Of a stretch of DNA of 64,000 bases, positions 15,985 to 25,351 are shown piece by piece. Below the pieces are notes generated by a model. The model did no database searches. It worked only from the letters and a program-made list of their open reading frames with translations, and was not told the DNA's origin. Location of the stretch: the NCBI RefSeq assembly GCF_000508165.1, contig NZ_AYOZ01000009.1, forward strand, positions 1 to 64,000. Reading direction: 5' to 3'. Each line of letters opens with the position of its first letter. Within the stretch, counting starts at the first letter, position 1. This stretch comes from Marinomonas profundimaris. GTDB taxonomy: Bacteria > Pseudomonadota > Gammaproteobacteria > Pseudomonadales > Marinomonadaceae. The translations under genes and the position numbers were made by a program.

Positions 15985-16233
15985 ATGGTAACTATTCGTC
16001 TTTCTCGTGGTGGCTCTAAAAAGCGCCCATTCTATCATTTGAACGTGGCTGATAGCCGTCGTGCACGTGATGGTCGTTACATCGAGCGTTTGGGTTTCTT
16101 TAACCCTGTAGCTCGTGGTCAAGAAGAACGTCTACGCATCGATCTAGATCGCGTAAACCATTGGGTTAGCCAAGGCGCTCAACTTTCTGACCGTGCTGCG
16201 CAGCTTGTAAAAGATGCTAGCAAAAACGCTTAA
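15985..16233 (+). CDS. rpsP: 30S ribosomal protein bS16
   Basis: 82 residues with the family start [20 protein letters not shown] and the segment [18 protein letters not shown] lies before ATG 15985. It is the first gene of the rpsP-rimM-trmD-rplS operon, conserved in gammaproteobacteria. A perfect inverted repeat TTCTAGT/ACTAGAA (15888-15907) overlaps a TAGAAT that could be the -10 of its promoter; this is weakly supported. Confidence 0.97.
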   Translation: MVTIRLSRGGSKKRPFYHLNVADSRRARDGRYIERLGFFNPVARGQEERLRIDLDRVNHWVSQGAQLSDRAAQLVKDASKNA

Positions 16234-16248
16234 TATTGAGGTAGTGCT

Positions 16249-16794
16249 ATGTCTGCAATAAAACAAGCGGCTGCTCCTGAGCAAGCCCTTGTCGTTGGAC
16301 GCATTACATCAGTATATGGTGTTAAAGGGTGGGTGAAGTTGTATTCACACACTGACCCAATGCAAGGAATCTTTGATTACAAGCATTGGTGGTTGAAAAC
16401 TCCTAGTGGGTGGAAAATCATAGAGTTAAGCCAAGGGCGTTTGCAAGGGCGTGGTTTGGTGGCAGCGGTTAAAGGTTATACCGACAGAGATCAAGTAAAA
16501 GAGATCTGTGGTATGGATGTTTATATCGATGCAGCAGAGCTGCCAGAATTGGATGAAGGTGATTATTACTGGAGTCAACTGGAAGGTCTGAGGGTTACAA
16601 CCAAAGAGGGTGTCCTCTTGGGGAAGGTTTCTCAACTTATGGAAACCGGTGCGAATGATGTGATTGTTGTCCGCGCGTGTGAAGGTAGCTTTGATCGTGA
16701 AGAGCGACTGATTCCTTATGCTCCAGGAACGTATGTTTTAAACATCGATTTAGAACTGCAGGAAATGGTAGTTGACTGGGATCCGGAATTTTAA
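16249..16794 (+). CDS. rimM: Ribosome maturation factor RimM
   Basis: 181 residues. The N-terminal RimM domain begins VVGRITSVYGVKGWVKLYS. The C-terminal PRC-barrel carries YYWSQLEGL, GKVSQLMETGANDVIVV and LIPYAPGTYV. It binds bS19 in the 30S head and assists 16S rRNA processing. It lies 15 bp after rpsP, with GAGG before the ATG. Confidence 0.96.
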   Translation: MSAIKQAAAPEQALVVGRITSVYGVKGWVKLYSHTDPMQGIFDYKHWWLKTPSGWKIIELSQGRLQGRGLVAAVKGYTDRDQVKEICGMDVYIDAAELPELDEGDYYWSQLEGLRVTTKEGVLLGKVSQLMETGANDVIVVRACEGSFDREERLIPYAPGTYVLNIDLELQEMVVDWDPEF

Positions 16795-16816
16795 ACAGAT
16801 TAGCTGAGGTCACAAC

Positions 16817-17569
16817 GTGAAGGTTAGCGTTATATCGCTGTTTCCGGAAATGTTTCAGGCCATTACTCAATATGGAGTAACAGGCAGAGCCATTAAGTCT
16901 GGGTTGGTTGAGGTGGATTTTTATAATCCTCGCGACTTTACTCATGACAAACATAAGACAGTAGATGACCGGCCTTATGGTGGTGGTCCTGGGATGCTCA
17001 TGAAAGTGCAGCCTCTCAAAGATGCTATTGAGTGTGCCAAAAAATCGGTACCCAATGCAAAAGTTATTTATCTATCCCCTCAAGGGCGTACGCTAACGCA
17101 AGAAGGCGTGCAACAGCTTGCTAAACAAGCAGAATTTATTCTGGTAGCAGGTCGTTATGAAGGCGTTGATGAGCGTTTGATTCAATCTGAGATTGATGAA
17201 GAGTGGTCGATTGGCGACTTTGTCCTAAGTGGTGGTGAGTTGCCGGCTATGGTGCTCATGGATACCGTATTTCGTATGGTTCCGGGAGTATTGGGAAAGC
17301 AGGCGTCTGCGGATGAGGATTCATTTGCTGACGGTTTGCTGGATTGCCCGCATTATACTCGCCCCGAAGTATTGAATGGTGAACCTGTGCCATCGGTGCT
17401 GCTTAGTGGCAACCACGAGGAGATTAGACGCTGGCGATTAAAGCAAAAGCTCGGAAGAACTTTTCAGCGCCGGCAAGACCTTCTGCAGAACCTTGAGTTG
17501 GACAAGGAGCAGCAGTTGCTGTTAGAAGAGTTTATTCGCGAAACTGAAGATTCAACCTCGGCAGAGTAG
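16817..17569 (+). CDS. trmD: tRNA (guanine-37-N1) methyltransferase
   Basis: 250 residues with a GTG start preceded by TGAGGT. Conserved trefoil-knot motifs are present: [46 protein letters not shown] and [15 protein letters not shown]. It methylates G37 of tRNAs reading CUN, CCN and CGG to prevent +1 frameshifting, and works as a knotted SPOUT-class dimer. Third gene of the rpsP operon. Confidence 0.96.
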   Translation: MKVSVISLFPEMFQAITQYGVTGRAIKSGLVEVDFYNPRDFTHDKHKTVDDRPYGGGPGMLMKVQPLKDAIECAKKSVPNAKVIYLSPQGRTLTQEGVQQLAKQAEFILVAGRYEGVDERLIQSEIDEEWSIGDFVLSGGELPAMVLMDTVFRMVPGVLGKQASADEDSFADGLLDCPHYTRPEVLNGEPVPSVLLSGNHEEIRRWRLKQKLGRTFQRRQDLLQNLELDKEQQLLLEEFIRETEDSTSAE

Positions 17570-17638
17570 GAATTGCGAGCTTATCAGAAAGAAGAACCTT
17601 CAAGCTGATAAGAAACCATATCATTAGGAGTCACATCC

Positions 17639-18001
17639 ATGAGTAATAAAACTAAACTGATTCAGCAGATAGAAGCTGAACAAATGACAAAAGAAATCCC
17701 AGCCTTCGGGACTGGTGATACTGTTGTCGTTCAAGTTAAAGTTAAAGAAGGTTCACGTGAGCGTCTACAGGCCTATGAAGGCATTGTAATTGCGAAACGT
17801 AACCGAGGCCTTAACTCAGCATTTACCGTTCGTAAAATCTCTAGCGGTATTGGTGTTGAGCGTGCTTTCCAAACGTACAGCCCATTGGTTGAAAGCATCG
17901 AAGTTAAACGCCGCGGTGACGTGCGTCAAGCTAAGATCTACTACCTACGCGAGCGTTCTGGTAAATCTGCACGTATCAAAGAGAAATTGGCAAAACGTTA
18001 A
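17639..18001 (+). CDS. rplS: 50S ribosomal protein bL19
   Basis: 120 residues. It contains the bL19 signatures [38 protein letters not shown] and [24 protein letters not shown] precedes ATG 17639. It is the last gene of the operon and is followed by a very strong terminator. Confidence 0.97.
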   Translation: MSNKTKLIQQIEAEQMTKEIPAFGTGDTVVVQVKVKEGSRERLQAYEGIVIAKRNRGLNSAFTVRKISSGIGVERAFQTYSPLVESIEVKRRGDVRQAKIYYLRERSGKSARIKEKLAKR

Positions 18002-18013
18002 TTTTTCTGTACT

Positions 18014-18043
18014 AAAAAAAGGCGACGCGAGTCGCCTTTTTTT
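18014..18043 (+). terminator. Intrinsic terminator of the rpsP-rplS operon
   Basis: AAAAAAAGGCGAC pairs with GTCGCCTTTTTTT around the tetraloop GCGA. Confidence 0.93.
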
Positions 18044-18107
18044 ATGGAACTAACCCCTTTCTTTATGGCCTAATGGTAAATAATTCCCTATTTACTTGAG
18101 GTGTTCA

Positions 18108-18815
18108 GTGGCTGCTCTTCCCCGCTTTTTGTTTTCCTGTTTTTTTCTGGTTCTTTTTTCTCATGCCGCTTGGGCTGACGAAACGCAAATCCTCTCTTCC
18201 TTGAAAAAAGTGCTTCCACAATATGAAGTTGGGAGTATCAAGCTTCATCAATCGTCTGGTTTATATATTGTTGATATGGTCGGTGGCCCAACATTGCATG
18301 TTACTTCCGATGGTGGTTACTTTGTGGCAGGTGATCTGTATAAGTTAGATGGCGACCGATTGGAAAATGAAACGGAAAAGGCCAAATTGGCGAAGGTGGA
18401 GACATTGCCTGAGTCGCAAATGATCATCTATAAGGCGAAAAATGAAAAAGCACACATTACTGTGTTTACAGATGTGGATTGTGGCTACTGTCGCATGTTG
18501 CATAATGATGTTCCCGCGTTAAATGAAAAGGGAATCACAGTGCGCTACTTAGCGTTTCCAAGAGCGGGCGTTGGCTCCAGCGCTTACAATAAAATGGTTA
18601 GTATCTGGTGTTCTGATGATCCTAAGGCTTGGCTAACGAAAGTGAAGTTGGGCGTGGAGATACCAGAAAATAAGTGCGTAAATCCTGTTGCTGATGAGTT
18701 TAATTTGGGACGAATGGTCGGTGTACGAGGGACGCCGTCTATTGTTTTACCTAATGGGTCTTTGTTGCCAGGCTATTTGCCAGTAGATCAGTTGGCAAAA
18801 GAAGTTGGGTTATAG
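18108..18815 (+). CDS. dsbC: Periplasmic disulfide isomerase DsbC
   Basis: 235 residues. The start is GTG 18108, preceded by GAGG (18098-18101) with 6-nt spacing; a TTG at 18096 lies upstream of that site. The signal peptide ends near residue 23 (HAAWADE). Residues about 24-80 are the DsbC dimerisation domain. The thioredoxin-like domain has TDVDCGYCRM with the active-site pair Cys125/Cys128 and a cis-Pro loop GTPSIV. It isomerises wrong disulfides in the periplasm and is kept reduced by DsbD. Two further cysteines (WCSDDP, NKCVNP) match the structural disulfide of DsbC. Confidence 0.92.
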   Translation: MAALPRFLFSCFFLVLFSHAAWADETQILSSLKKVLPQYEVGSIKLHQSSGLYIVDMVGGPTLHVTSDGGYFVAGDLYKLDGDRLENETEKAKLAKVETLPESQMIIYKAKNEKAHITVFTDVDCGYCRMLHNDVPALNEKGITVRYLAFPRAGVGSSAYNKMVSIWCSDDPKAWLTKVKLGVEIPENKCVNPVADEFNLGRMVGVRGTPSIVLPNGSLLPGYLPVDQLAKEVGL

Positions 18816-18867
18816 TCTTATCGCAAAATATTCCACTAAACATGAGTCTTCTTCAGCCTTTTCTACG

Positions 18868-18896
18868 TTGGGTTTGAGCAGTACTGGCGTTATAAT
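18868..18896 (+). promoter_or_regulatory. Sigma70 promoter of hom-thrC
   Basis: A -35 TTGGGT (18868-18873) and a consensus -10 TATAAT (18891-18896) are separated by exactly 17 bp. Transcription should begin near 18903. The palindrome-like CACTTAACTAAGTG (18909-18922) sits in the start region and could bind a regulator. I found no leader peptide with runs of Thr codons. Confidence 0.7.
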
Positions 18897-18959
18897 AAAT
18901 CAGCTTTTCACTTAACTAAGTGTTCTATAAAAATTAAATCATCTCTGTGGGGTATTGTT

Positions 18960-20261
18960 TTGAAACCGGTAAAAGTCGGAATTTGTGGGCTTGGGACTGT
19001 GGGGTCCGGTAGTTTTAACATTCTTCGTAACAATGCAGAAGAGATTACACGTCGTGTGGGTCGCAGTATTGTTATCGAACAGATAGGTGCTCGCCGTGAC
19101 AATGATGCATGCGACACTTCCGGGATGAACATTACCCGCGATATTTTTGATGTGGTTAATAATCCAGAGATAGACATCGTCCTTGAGCTTATTGGTGGTA
19201 CGACCGTAGCAAAAGAGCTTGTGCTGACGGCGATTGAAAATGGCAAACATGTTGTTACTGCCAACAAAGCGCTTATTGCTGTTCATGGCAATGAAATCTT
19301 CGCGAAAGCCCAAGAAAAAGGCGTTATCGTTGCTTTTGAAGCCGCTGTAGCAGGTGGTATTCCAATTATTAAACAGCTTCGTGAAGGTTTGTCTGCCAAT
19401 CGCATTGAATGGTTAGCGGGTATTATTAACGGCACGGGTAACTTTATTCTGACGGAAATGAGTCAAAAAGGCCGTGGGTTCGCAGATGTCTTGGCAGAAG
19501 CCCAAGCGCTTGGTTACGCTGAAGCGGATCCAACCTTTGACATAGAAGGCATTGATGCCGCTCATAAGCTAACGATTCTGGCGTCCATCGCTTTTGGTAT
19601 TCCACTTCAGTTTGAAAAAACCTACACCGAAGGTATTAGTCGCATTACGGCAGAAGATGTCGCATTTGCCGATGATCTTGGTTATGCCATTAAGCATTTG
19701 GGGATTGCACGCCGTTCTAAAGCAGGCATTGAGTTACGCGTGCACCCTACATTGATTTCACACAAGCAGCTTCTTGCGAATGTGAATGGTGTCATGAACG
19801 CCATTATGGTTCAGGGCGATGTGGTAGGCCCAACACTGACATATGGCGCGGGCGCAGGTGCATTACCAACAGGATCATCGGTTGTGGCGGATGTGATTGA
19901 TGTTGCTCGAACGTTAACTGCGGATCCAACCAACAGAGTGCCTCACTTGGCTTTTCAGGCGGACGCACTGTCTAATGTGCAAATTTTGCCAGTAGAAGAA
20001 ATTGAATGTGGCTTCTTTTTGAATATGACAATTAAAGATCGCGCAGGCGTGCTTGCAAATATCACTCAAATTTTATCAAAAAATGATATTAGTATTGAGT
20101 CATTGATTCAGCGTGAGCGGGAAGGCAGTGAGCTGGTGCCATTGGTTGTGATGACGCACGATGTGAAAGAACGCAATATGAATGCGGCGATTGCTGCTAT
20201 TGAAGCCTTACCGGATGTTGCGGGTACTGTGCAACGAATTCGTGTCGAAAACTTGGCCTAA
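18960..20261 (+). CDS. hom: Homoserine dehydrogenase (with ACT domain)
   Basis: 433 residues from TTG 18960, with GGGG upstream at 7-nt spacing. The Rossmann motif GICGLGTVGSGSF is at the N-terminus. ANKALIA and GIINGTGNFILTEM are catalytic/substrate motifs, and TFDIEGIDAAHKLTILAS is the family signature. A C-terminal ACT domain (about residues 350-430, LNMTIKDRAGVLANITQIL) suggests threonine feedback. It reduces aspartate semialdehyde to homoserine. It is monofunctional, without the aspartokinase part of ThrA. thrC follows 11 bp later. Confidence 0.95.
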   Translation: MKPVKVGICGLGTVGSGSFNILRNNAEEITRRVGRSIVIEQIGARRDNDACDTSGMNITRDIFDVVNNPEIDIVLELIGGTTVAKELVLTAIENGKHVVTANKALIAVHGNEIFAKAQEKGVIVAFEAAVAGGIPIIKQLREGLSANRIEWLAGIINGTGNFILTEMSQKGRGFADVLAEAQALGYAEADPTFDIEGIDAAHKLTILASIAFGIPLQFEKTYTEGISRITAEDVAFADDLGYAIKHLGIARRSKAGIELRVHPTLISHKQLLANVNGVMNAIMVQGDVVGPTLTYGAGAGALPTGSSVVADVIDVARTLTADPTNRVPHLAFQADALSNVQILPVEEIECGFFLNMTIKDRAGVLANITQILSKNDISIESLIQREREGSELVPLVVMTHDVKERNMNAAIAAIEALPDVAGTVQRIRVENLA

Positions 20262-20272
20262 GAGAACAAATT

Positions 20273-21658
20273 ATGAAATACATTTCCACTCGTGGTAAAG
20301 CGCCAGCGCTTTCTTTTGGTGACGTGTTATTAGCTGGTTTAGCGAATGATGGTGGCTTATATGTGCCAGAAACCTTACCGCATTACAGTAAAGAAGAGAT
20401 TGCTTCGTGGGCGGACCTCAGTTATCAAGCACTAGCATTTAAAATAATGTGGCCTTTTGTTGAGGGTGATATTCCAGCGGATGCGTTTAAAAAAATGATT
20501 GATGAGGCGTATGCTGGCTTCAATCATTCATCCATTGCGCCTATGGTGCAAGTTGGCAACAATGAATGGATACTTGAGTTATTCCGCGGCCCAACGCTTG
20601 CCTTTAAAGACTTTGCATTGCAGCTATTAGGCCGTTTGATGGACTACGTTCTGTCTGAGCGCAAGGAAAAATTGGTGATTCTGGGGGCGACGTCGGGCGA
20701 TACTGGTTCTGCGGCGATTGAAGGTTGCCGTCATTCTGAACATCTCGACATATTTATCCTGCATCCATATCAGCGCGTATCCGAAGTTCAACGTCGTCAA
20801 ATGACCACGGTTATTGATGACAACGTATTTAATATTGCGGTTAAAGGAAACTTTGATGATTGCCAAGGTATGGTGAAATCCAGCTTTGCAGATCAGTCTT
20901 TCCTAAATGGTGCTAAGTTAGGCGCGGTTAACTCTATCAACTGGGCGCGTATTATGGCCCAGATTGTATATTATTTTTCTTCAGCTTTGTCTGTGGGTGC
21001 ACCGCATCGTAAGGTTTCTTTTTCTGTGCCAACAGGAAATTTCGGTGATATTTTTGCGGGTTATTTGGCGAAAAAAATGGGCTTGCCGATTGATCAGCTT
21101 GTTGTAGCGACCAATAAAAACGATATCTTACATCGTGTTATTTCTGAAAATGACATGAGCCGTCAGTCATTGAATGTTACCTTGTCGCCAAGTATGGATA
21201 TCATGGTATCGAGTAACTTTGAGCGTCTATTGTTTGATGCGCATGGGCGCGATGGTGCTGAAATTGATGACCTTATGGCGCGTTTTAATAACGGCGATGT
21301 GTCTCTTAAAGATCAGGCTTGGTCGTTTGTTAAAGACAATTTTGACAGTTATAAAGTCGATGATGAGAAAACATGTGATGTCATTGCAGATGTTTTTGCC
21401 AAGACTCAGTATTTACTTGATCCACATACGGCAATTGGCCTTGAAGCCGCACGCCATTGTTGGAAAGATAAATCTGTTCCAATGATTACCTTGGCAACAG
21501 CGCACCCGGTTAAATTTCCGGAAGCGGTTGAAAAGGCGGGTTGTGATACACCAGCATTGCCTGAACATATGAAGGATCTTTTTGAACGAGAAGAGTCTTA
21601 CGCTGTGCTTGAAAATAGCTTAAGTGACGTTCAAGCGTTTGTGGCGGCTAAACTTTAG
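20273..21658 (+). CDS. thrC: Threonine synthase
   Basis: 461 residues. The pyridoxal-phosphate lysine lies in GPTLAFKDFALQLLG. The phosphate-binding loop is in GATSGDTGSAAIEG, and SVPTGNFGDIFAGY and TAHPVKFPEAVEKA are further family motifs. It converts O-phosphohomoserine to threonine, the step after homoserine kinase. thrB is not adjacent. Operon with hom. Confidence 0.96.
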   Translation: MKYISTRGKAPALSFGDVLLAGLANDGGLYVPETLPHYSKEEIASWADLSYQALAFKIMWPFVEGDIPADAFKKMIDEAYAGFNHSSIAPMVQVGNNEWILELFRGPTLAFKDFALQLLGRLMDYVLSERKEKLVILGATSGDTGSAAIEGCRHSEHLDIFILHPYQRVSEVQRRQMTTVIDDNVFNIAVKGNFDDCQGMVKSSFADQSFLNGAKLGAVNSINWARIMAQIVYYFSSALSVGAPHRKVSFSVPTGNFGDIFAGYLAKKMGLPIDQLVVATNKNDILHRVISENDMSRQSLNVTLSPSMDIMVSSNFERLLFDAHGRDGAEIDDLMARFNNGDVSLKDQAWSFVKDNFDSYKVDDEKTCDVIADVFAKTQYLLDPHTAIGLEAARHCWKDKSVPMITLATAHPVKFPEAVEKAGCDTPALPEHMKDLFEREESYAVLENSLSDVQAFVAAKL

Positions 21659-21682
21659 CAAAATCCTTTTAGTAATATGAAT

Positions 21683-21713
21683 AACGGCCAATCACTGATT
21701 GGCCGTTTTTTTT
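21683..21713 (+). terminator. Intrinsic terminator of hom-thrC
   Basis: AACGGCCAAT (21683-21692) pairs with ATTGGCCGTT (21698-21707) around a 5-nt loop, followed by T to 21713. Confidence 0.92.
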
Positions 21714-21737
21714 CCCTTTTATTTTACAGTCTTTGAT

Positions 21738-22457
21738 ATGAACCTTATTTTACTAGATCCGAACAGCACATTAAGTCATGACCAGTTTGCGTTGACTGTT
21801 CGTCAGCAAACGCATATTTCGAAAGTCATAAAAGCAAAGCAAGGTGATGTATTAAGAGTTGGCGTATTAAATGGAAAAATTGGTGAGGGAATATATCAAC
21901 CGCCAAGCGAAGGTCGTGTCGGTTATATTCATTCTGTTAACTTGTTTTTATCTGTACCTCAGCCTCTGCCAATGATTTTAGTGATGGCGCTACCCAGACC
22001 CAATATGCTGAAGCGAACCTTGCAGAACATTACGGCAATGGGCGTAAAGGAGTTGTATTTGATCCATTCAGCGAAAGTCGAAAAAAGTTATTGGCAAAGT
22101 CCGGTTTTGCAAACAGAATCGATTCAACAATGTTTGCTAGAAGGGTTAGAGCAAGCTAAAGACACCGTTATGCCTACGTGGTCTTTAATTCCTCGCTTTC
22201 GCCCTTTTGTTGAGGATCAGCTGCCGGCTTTATTGGAGGGTAAAGTGGGCTTGTTGGCGCACCCTTATTTAGCCAAGCGCTGTCCTATTGATGTGCAAAA
22301 ACCGTGTGTTTTGGCACTTGGGCCGGAGGGTGGTTGGAATGAATTTGAAGTGGGTAAATGGCATGAAGCGGGCATGGAATCGGTTCAGTTAGGCGAGCGG
22401 ATTTTAAAAGTCGAAACGGTCGTGCCAGTCTTGTTGTCACGGTTGTATCCGGCATAA
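21738..22457 (+). CDS. rsmE: 16S rRNA (uridine-1498-N3) methyltransferase RsmE
   Basis: 239 residues from ATG 21738 (MNLILLDPNSTLSHDQF). An N-terminal PUA-like domain is followed by a SPOUT knot: LVMALPRPNMLKRTLQNITAMGVKELYL, QSIQQC-like ESIQQCLLEGLEQA, LALGPEGGWNEFE and VQLGERILKVETVVPVLL. It methylates U1498 of 16S rRNA. In-frame starts further upstream fall in the preceding terminator and were rejected. Confidence 0.92.
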   Translation: MNLILLDPNSTLSHDQFALTVRQQTHISKVIKAKQGDVLRVGVLNGKIGEGIYQPPSEGRVGYIHSVNLFLSVPQPLPMILVMALPRPNMLKRTLQNITAMGVKELYLIHSAKVEKSYWQSPVLQTESIQQCLLEGLEQAKDTVMPTWSLIPRFRPFVEDQLPALLEGKVGLLAHPYLAKRCPIDVQKPCVLALGPEGGWNEFEVGKWHEAGMESVQLGERILKVETVVPVLLSRLYPA

Positions 22458-22586
22458 GGTGATAATGACGTTAAATGTTGTTATTTGTAACGAAAGAACA
22501 TTTCTAAGGGAGCTTTTTGAGGGTTTGGTGTAGGATTGTGTATATTAGTAATATGCGATTTAGGCATGCTAATTTGGAGAGTGTGC

Positions 22587-23693
22587 ATGACGAAAGATTT
22601 CCATCCTATTAAAGAAAAAAAACACAAAAGTGATAAGACGAAATCGGCTTGGCTAACATTTTTTTATGTCGGCGAAACCAGCGGTGAATTCTCTGAAGAA
22701 ACACGTCGGGTTTTTATTATTAATCTTTTTGCGACCGTCGGCGCACTTTTTACCTTTCCTCTTGGCATTTCTTCTCTTTACGAGGGAAAAGTTGCGCTTG
22801 GGCTTTTCTTGATATTCATCGCTTTTCTCTACTTGATGAATCACGTCTATTTACGTTATACCCATAATTATACTGTCTCTGGAAATTTGGTTATTTATCC
22901 CCTGTATATTCTGATGGTTTTTCTCATTTATACGGGAGGGATTCATGGAACGGGGCATGTGTGGATTTATTGCGTTCCTGCTGTTGCCTTATTTTTGCAT
23001 GGCATGAAAAGAGGCCTTATAGAATTGGGTGTTTTTACATTCATTTTGGTGATGGTTATGTTTTTCATGGACAGTCATTTTGACGGAGCTGGTTATCATT
23101 CAACACTAAAGTCTCGGATTATATTTTCCTTTTTAGTAGTGGTGTTTTTGTCTGCTATTTATGAATATTCCATGTCACGCTTTAATCGAGATTTAAAAGA
23201 AACCTCTGCGAAATTGGAATTGGTTGCTTATACCGATGCGCTAACAGAGCTTTTAAATCGCAGAGGCATGATTCAGCGACTAGAGGACACGAAAGCCAGC
23301 AGTTGTCATTTATTATTGGCCGACGTGGATTTCTTTAAACGTATTAATGATGAATATGGTCATGATGTTGGAGACTATGCGCTATCAACTTTAGGTCACT
23401 TAATTCAAACCGCATTACCAGAAGATGGTTTGGCTGCGCGTTGGGGCGGTGAAGAATTTTTGATTGCGGTTTGTGACGGTACTGAGTTGGACGCGTTCGC
23501 CTTGGCTGAATCGATTCGACAGAAAGTGGAAGGGTATGAATTTAACCACTTGGATCAAAAGTTTCATATGACATTGAGTTTCGGTGTATCAACGATGGAT
23601 GAAAGGACATCTTTAAGAGAATCGATAACCCTCGCGGATAACCGTTTGTACAATGCAAAACACTCTGGACGGAATCAAACGCGAAGAGATTAA
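22587..23693 (+). CDS. Membrane-bound diguanylate cyclase (GGDEF)
   Basis: 368 residues from ATG 22587, preceded by GGAGAG at 5-nt spacing. About six hydrophobic helices fill residues 45-200 (a 7TM/MASE-like sensor of no named type). A GGDEF domain follows: DALTELLNRRGM, LLADVDFFKRINDEYGHDVGD, and the active-site loop RWGGEEFLIAV. The signature is GGEEF, which is catalytically competent. The usual inhibitory RxxD is not evident before the loop. It should make cyclic di-GMP in response to a membrane or ligand signal. It is the only clearly intact cyclase in the window. Confidence 0.9.
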   Translation: MTKDFHPIKEKKHKSDKTKSAWLTFFYVGETSGEFSEETRRVFIINLFATVGALFTFPLGISSLYEGKVALGLFLIFIAFLYLMNHVYLRYTHNYTVSGNLVIYPLYILMVFLIYTGGIHGTGHVWIYCVPAVALFLHGMKRGLIELGVFTFILVMVMFFMDSHFDGAGYHSTLKSRIIFSFLVVVFLSAIYEYSMSRFNRDLKETSAKLELVAYTDALTELLNRRGMIQRLEDTKASSCHLLLADVDFFKRINDEYGHDVGDYALSTLGHLIQTALPEDGLAARWGGEEFLIAVCDGTELDAFALAESIRQKVEGYEFNHLDQKFHMTLSFGVSTMDERTSLRESITLADNRLYNAKHSGRNQTRRD

Positions 23694-23710
23694 ATGGTTA
23701 GGCTTAAATA

Positions 23711-23752
23711 AAAAAAGCGCCAGCTTGATGAATCAAACTGGCGCTTTTTTTT
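23711..23752. terminator. Bidirectional terminator between the GGDEF gene and the sugar transporter
   Basis: AAAAAAGCGCCAG (23711-23723) pairs with CTGGCGCTTTTTT (23738-23750), with an inner TTGAT/ATCAA extension. The flanking A and T runs serve both convergent genes. Confidence 0.9.
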
Positions 23753-23765
23753 GTTGAGTGTTGGC

Positions 23766-24998
23766 TTATTTAGTGACTGGCTTAGAGCCAATTACGCCGT
23801 AATAGGCAATGTATACATAACAGGCAACAGGAATGATAAAGGAAATTTGAAGACCAATAGAGTCTGCGGTTACGCCTTGAAGAACGGGTAAAATTGCACC
23901 ACCAACAATAGCAAGACACAGCAAACCAGAACCACGGCTTGTTTGAGGGCCAAGATCTTTCAGGGCAAGACTGAAAATGGTTGGGAACATAATGGAATTA
24001 AATAAGCCGACCAAAAGGATTGACCACATTGCCACGTGACCATCGTTCAAAATAGTGCTGGCGATTAATACGATGATGACCAGCGCGTTTATTGTGAGCA
24101 ACTTACCTGCCGCGATTCGTTGCATGAGCGCAGCGCCAATGAATCGGCCGACCATAGCGCCGCCCCAATAGTATGCAACGTAATGAGCTGCATCGGCTTC
24201 GGCTAATCCTGCGATATTTTCTAGGCCGAAGAAATTAACCAATAAGCTTCCGATTGCCACTTCCGCACCGACATACATGAATATGGCAATCGCGCCTAAT
24301 ACAAGGTGGCGGTAACTCAAAATGCTAACCGTGGGCGTAATGGTCGATTCTTCTTCCATGTTTGATGGCGTTGGAAGGCTAATGCGAGTGAAAATAATGG
24401 CTAAGATCACCAATAACGCCGCTAAGCCAATATAGGGAAAAATAACACTTTCTGCTTCTTGAGCTTTGGTAGCGTATTGCCCTGCAACGGTAAAGAGTAA
24501 TGCGCCGCCAACAAGCGGCGCAACGGTTGTACCTAATGCGTTAAATGCTTGGGAAAGTGTCAATCGACTAGAGGCTGTCTCAGAAGGACCCATGAGAGTA
24601 ACAAGCGGGTTTGCCGCCACTTGAAGAATAGTAATACCGGCGGCTAGCACAAAAAGAGCGCCTAAAAATAAGGCGTATTGCTGTGCTTTTGCTGCGGCAA
24701 CAAAGAGAAGGCAGCCCGCAGCGGCGATCATTAACCCGATGCCAATTCCGCGCTGGAAACCTACTTTTTTCACTAGGTTTCCTGCAGGGACCGACACAAT
24801 AAAGTAAGCACCAAAGAAACACATCTGAATCATCATTGCTTGTGTGTAACTAAGGTCGAAGACACCTTTCAAATGCGGGATAAGGATGTCATTAAGTGAG
24901 GTAATAAAGCCCCACATAAAAAACAAAGAGGTTAGGGCAATTAACGCAAAGCGTTGATTTGATTGTGGCTGGTTGGTTTGTGATGAATGATTGTTCAT
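23766..24998 (-). CDS. Sugar MFS transporter, FucP/GluP family
   Basis: 410 residues, 12 predicted transmembrane helices. The N-terminal segment [24 protein letters not shown] and [34 protein letters not shown] are typical of fucose/glucose-galactose:proton symporters (FHS family). The substrate may be glucose, galactose, fucose or a related sugar. No sugar kinase, dehydrogenase or regulator is next to it, so context does not narrow it. Confidence 0.87.
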   Translation of the reverse strand: MNNHSSQTNQPQSNQRFALIALTSLFFMWGFITSLNDILIPHLKGVFDLSYTQAMMIQMCFFGAYFIVSVPAGNLVKKVGFQRGIGIGLMIAAAGCLLFVAAAKAQQYALFLGALFVLAAGITILQVAANPLVTLMGPSETASSRLTLSQAFNALGTTVAPLVGGALLFTVAGQYATKAQEAESVIFPYIGLAALLVILAIIFTRISLPTPSNMEEESTITPTVSILSYRHLVLGAIAIFMYVGAEVAIGSLLVNFFGLENIAGLAEADAAHYVAYYWGGAMVGRFIGAALMQRIAAGKLLTINALVIIVLIASTILNDGHVAMWSILLVGLFNSIMFPTIFSLALKDLGPQTSRGSGLLCLAIVGGAILPVLQGVTADSIGLQISFIIPVACYVYIAYYGVIGSKPVTK

Positions 24999-25351
24999 AG
25001 TTTTTCCGATAAGTTAAAACGAGTGCGGCTCAGTTTTTATCTTTAGAATCTTTATCCAAATCAAAAAAGTGCGGCATCATAGCATCGGGAAACTCGTTTC
25101 TTGTGTTGAAATGGGAAAACTTAGCTTATTGTCCTAAGTAATTCCTTTTTTATGCGGGTTTTGTAAGAAAATCTTGTTTATTCATCGTTAATGTAACAAA
25201 GCGACGCTGTTAATTTGATCAACCTTCCTGTTTCTTATTCCGACCTTTTGTTATTGGGGGATTTTTCTAGGTGTGCCACGAGCACGGGCATCGTCTTTTT
25301 CGTGTTATTCTTTTGTTTTCGTATCCACTTTTCTTTCTTTTAGAGCCCTTT
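24999..25351. other. Divergent intergenic region, sugar transporter / recJ
   Basis: It should contain promoters for both genes. I see no strong terminator, operator palindrome or small gene. The plus-strand frame that could extend recJ upstream from 25271 is low-similarity hydrophobic sequence and is not supported. Confidence 0.45.
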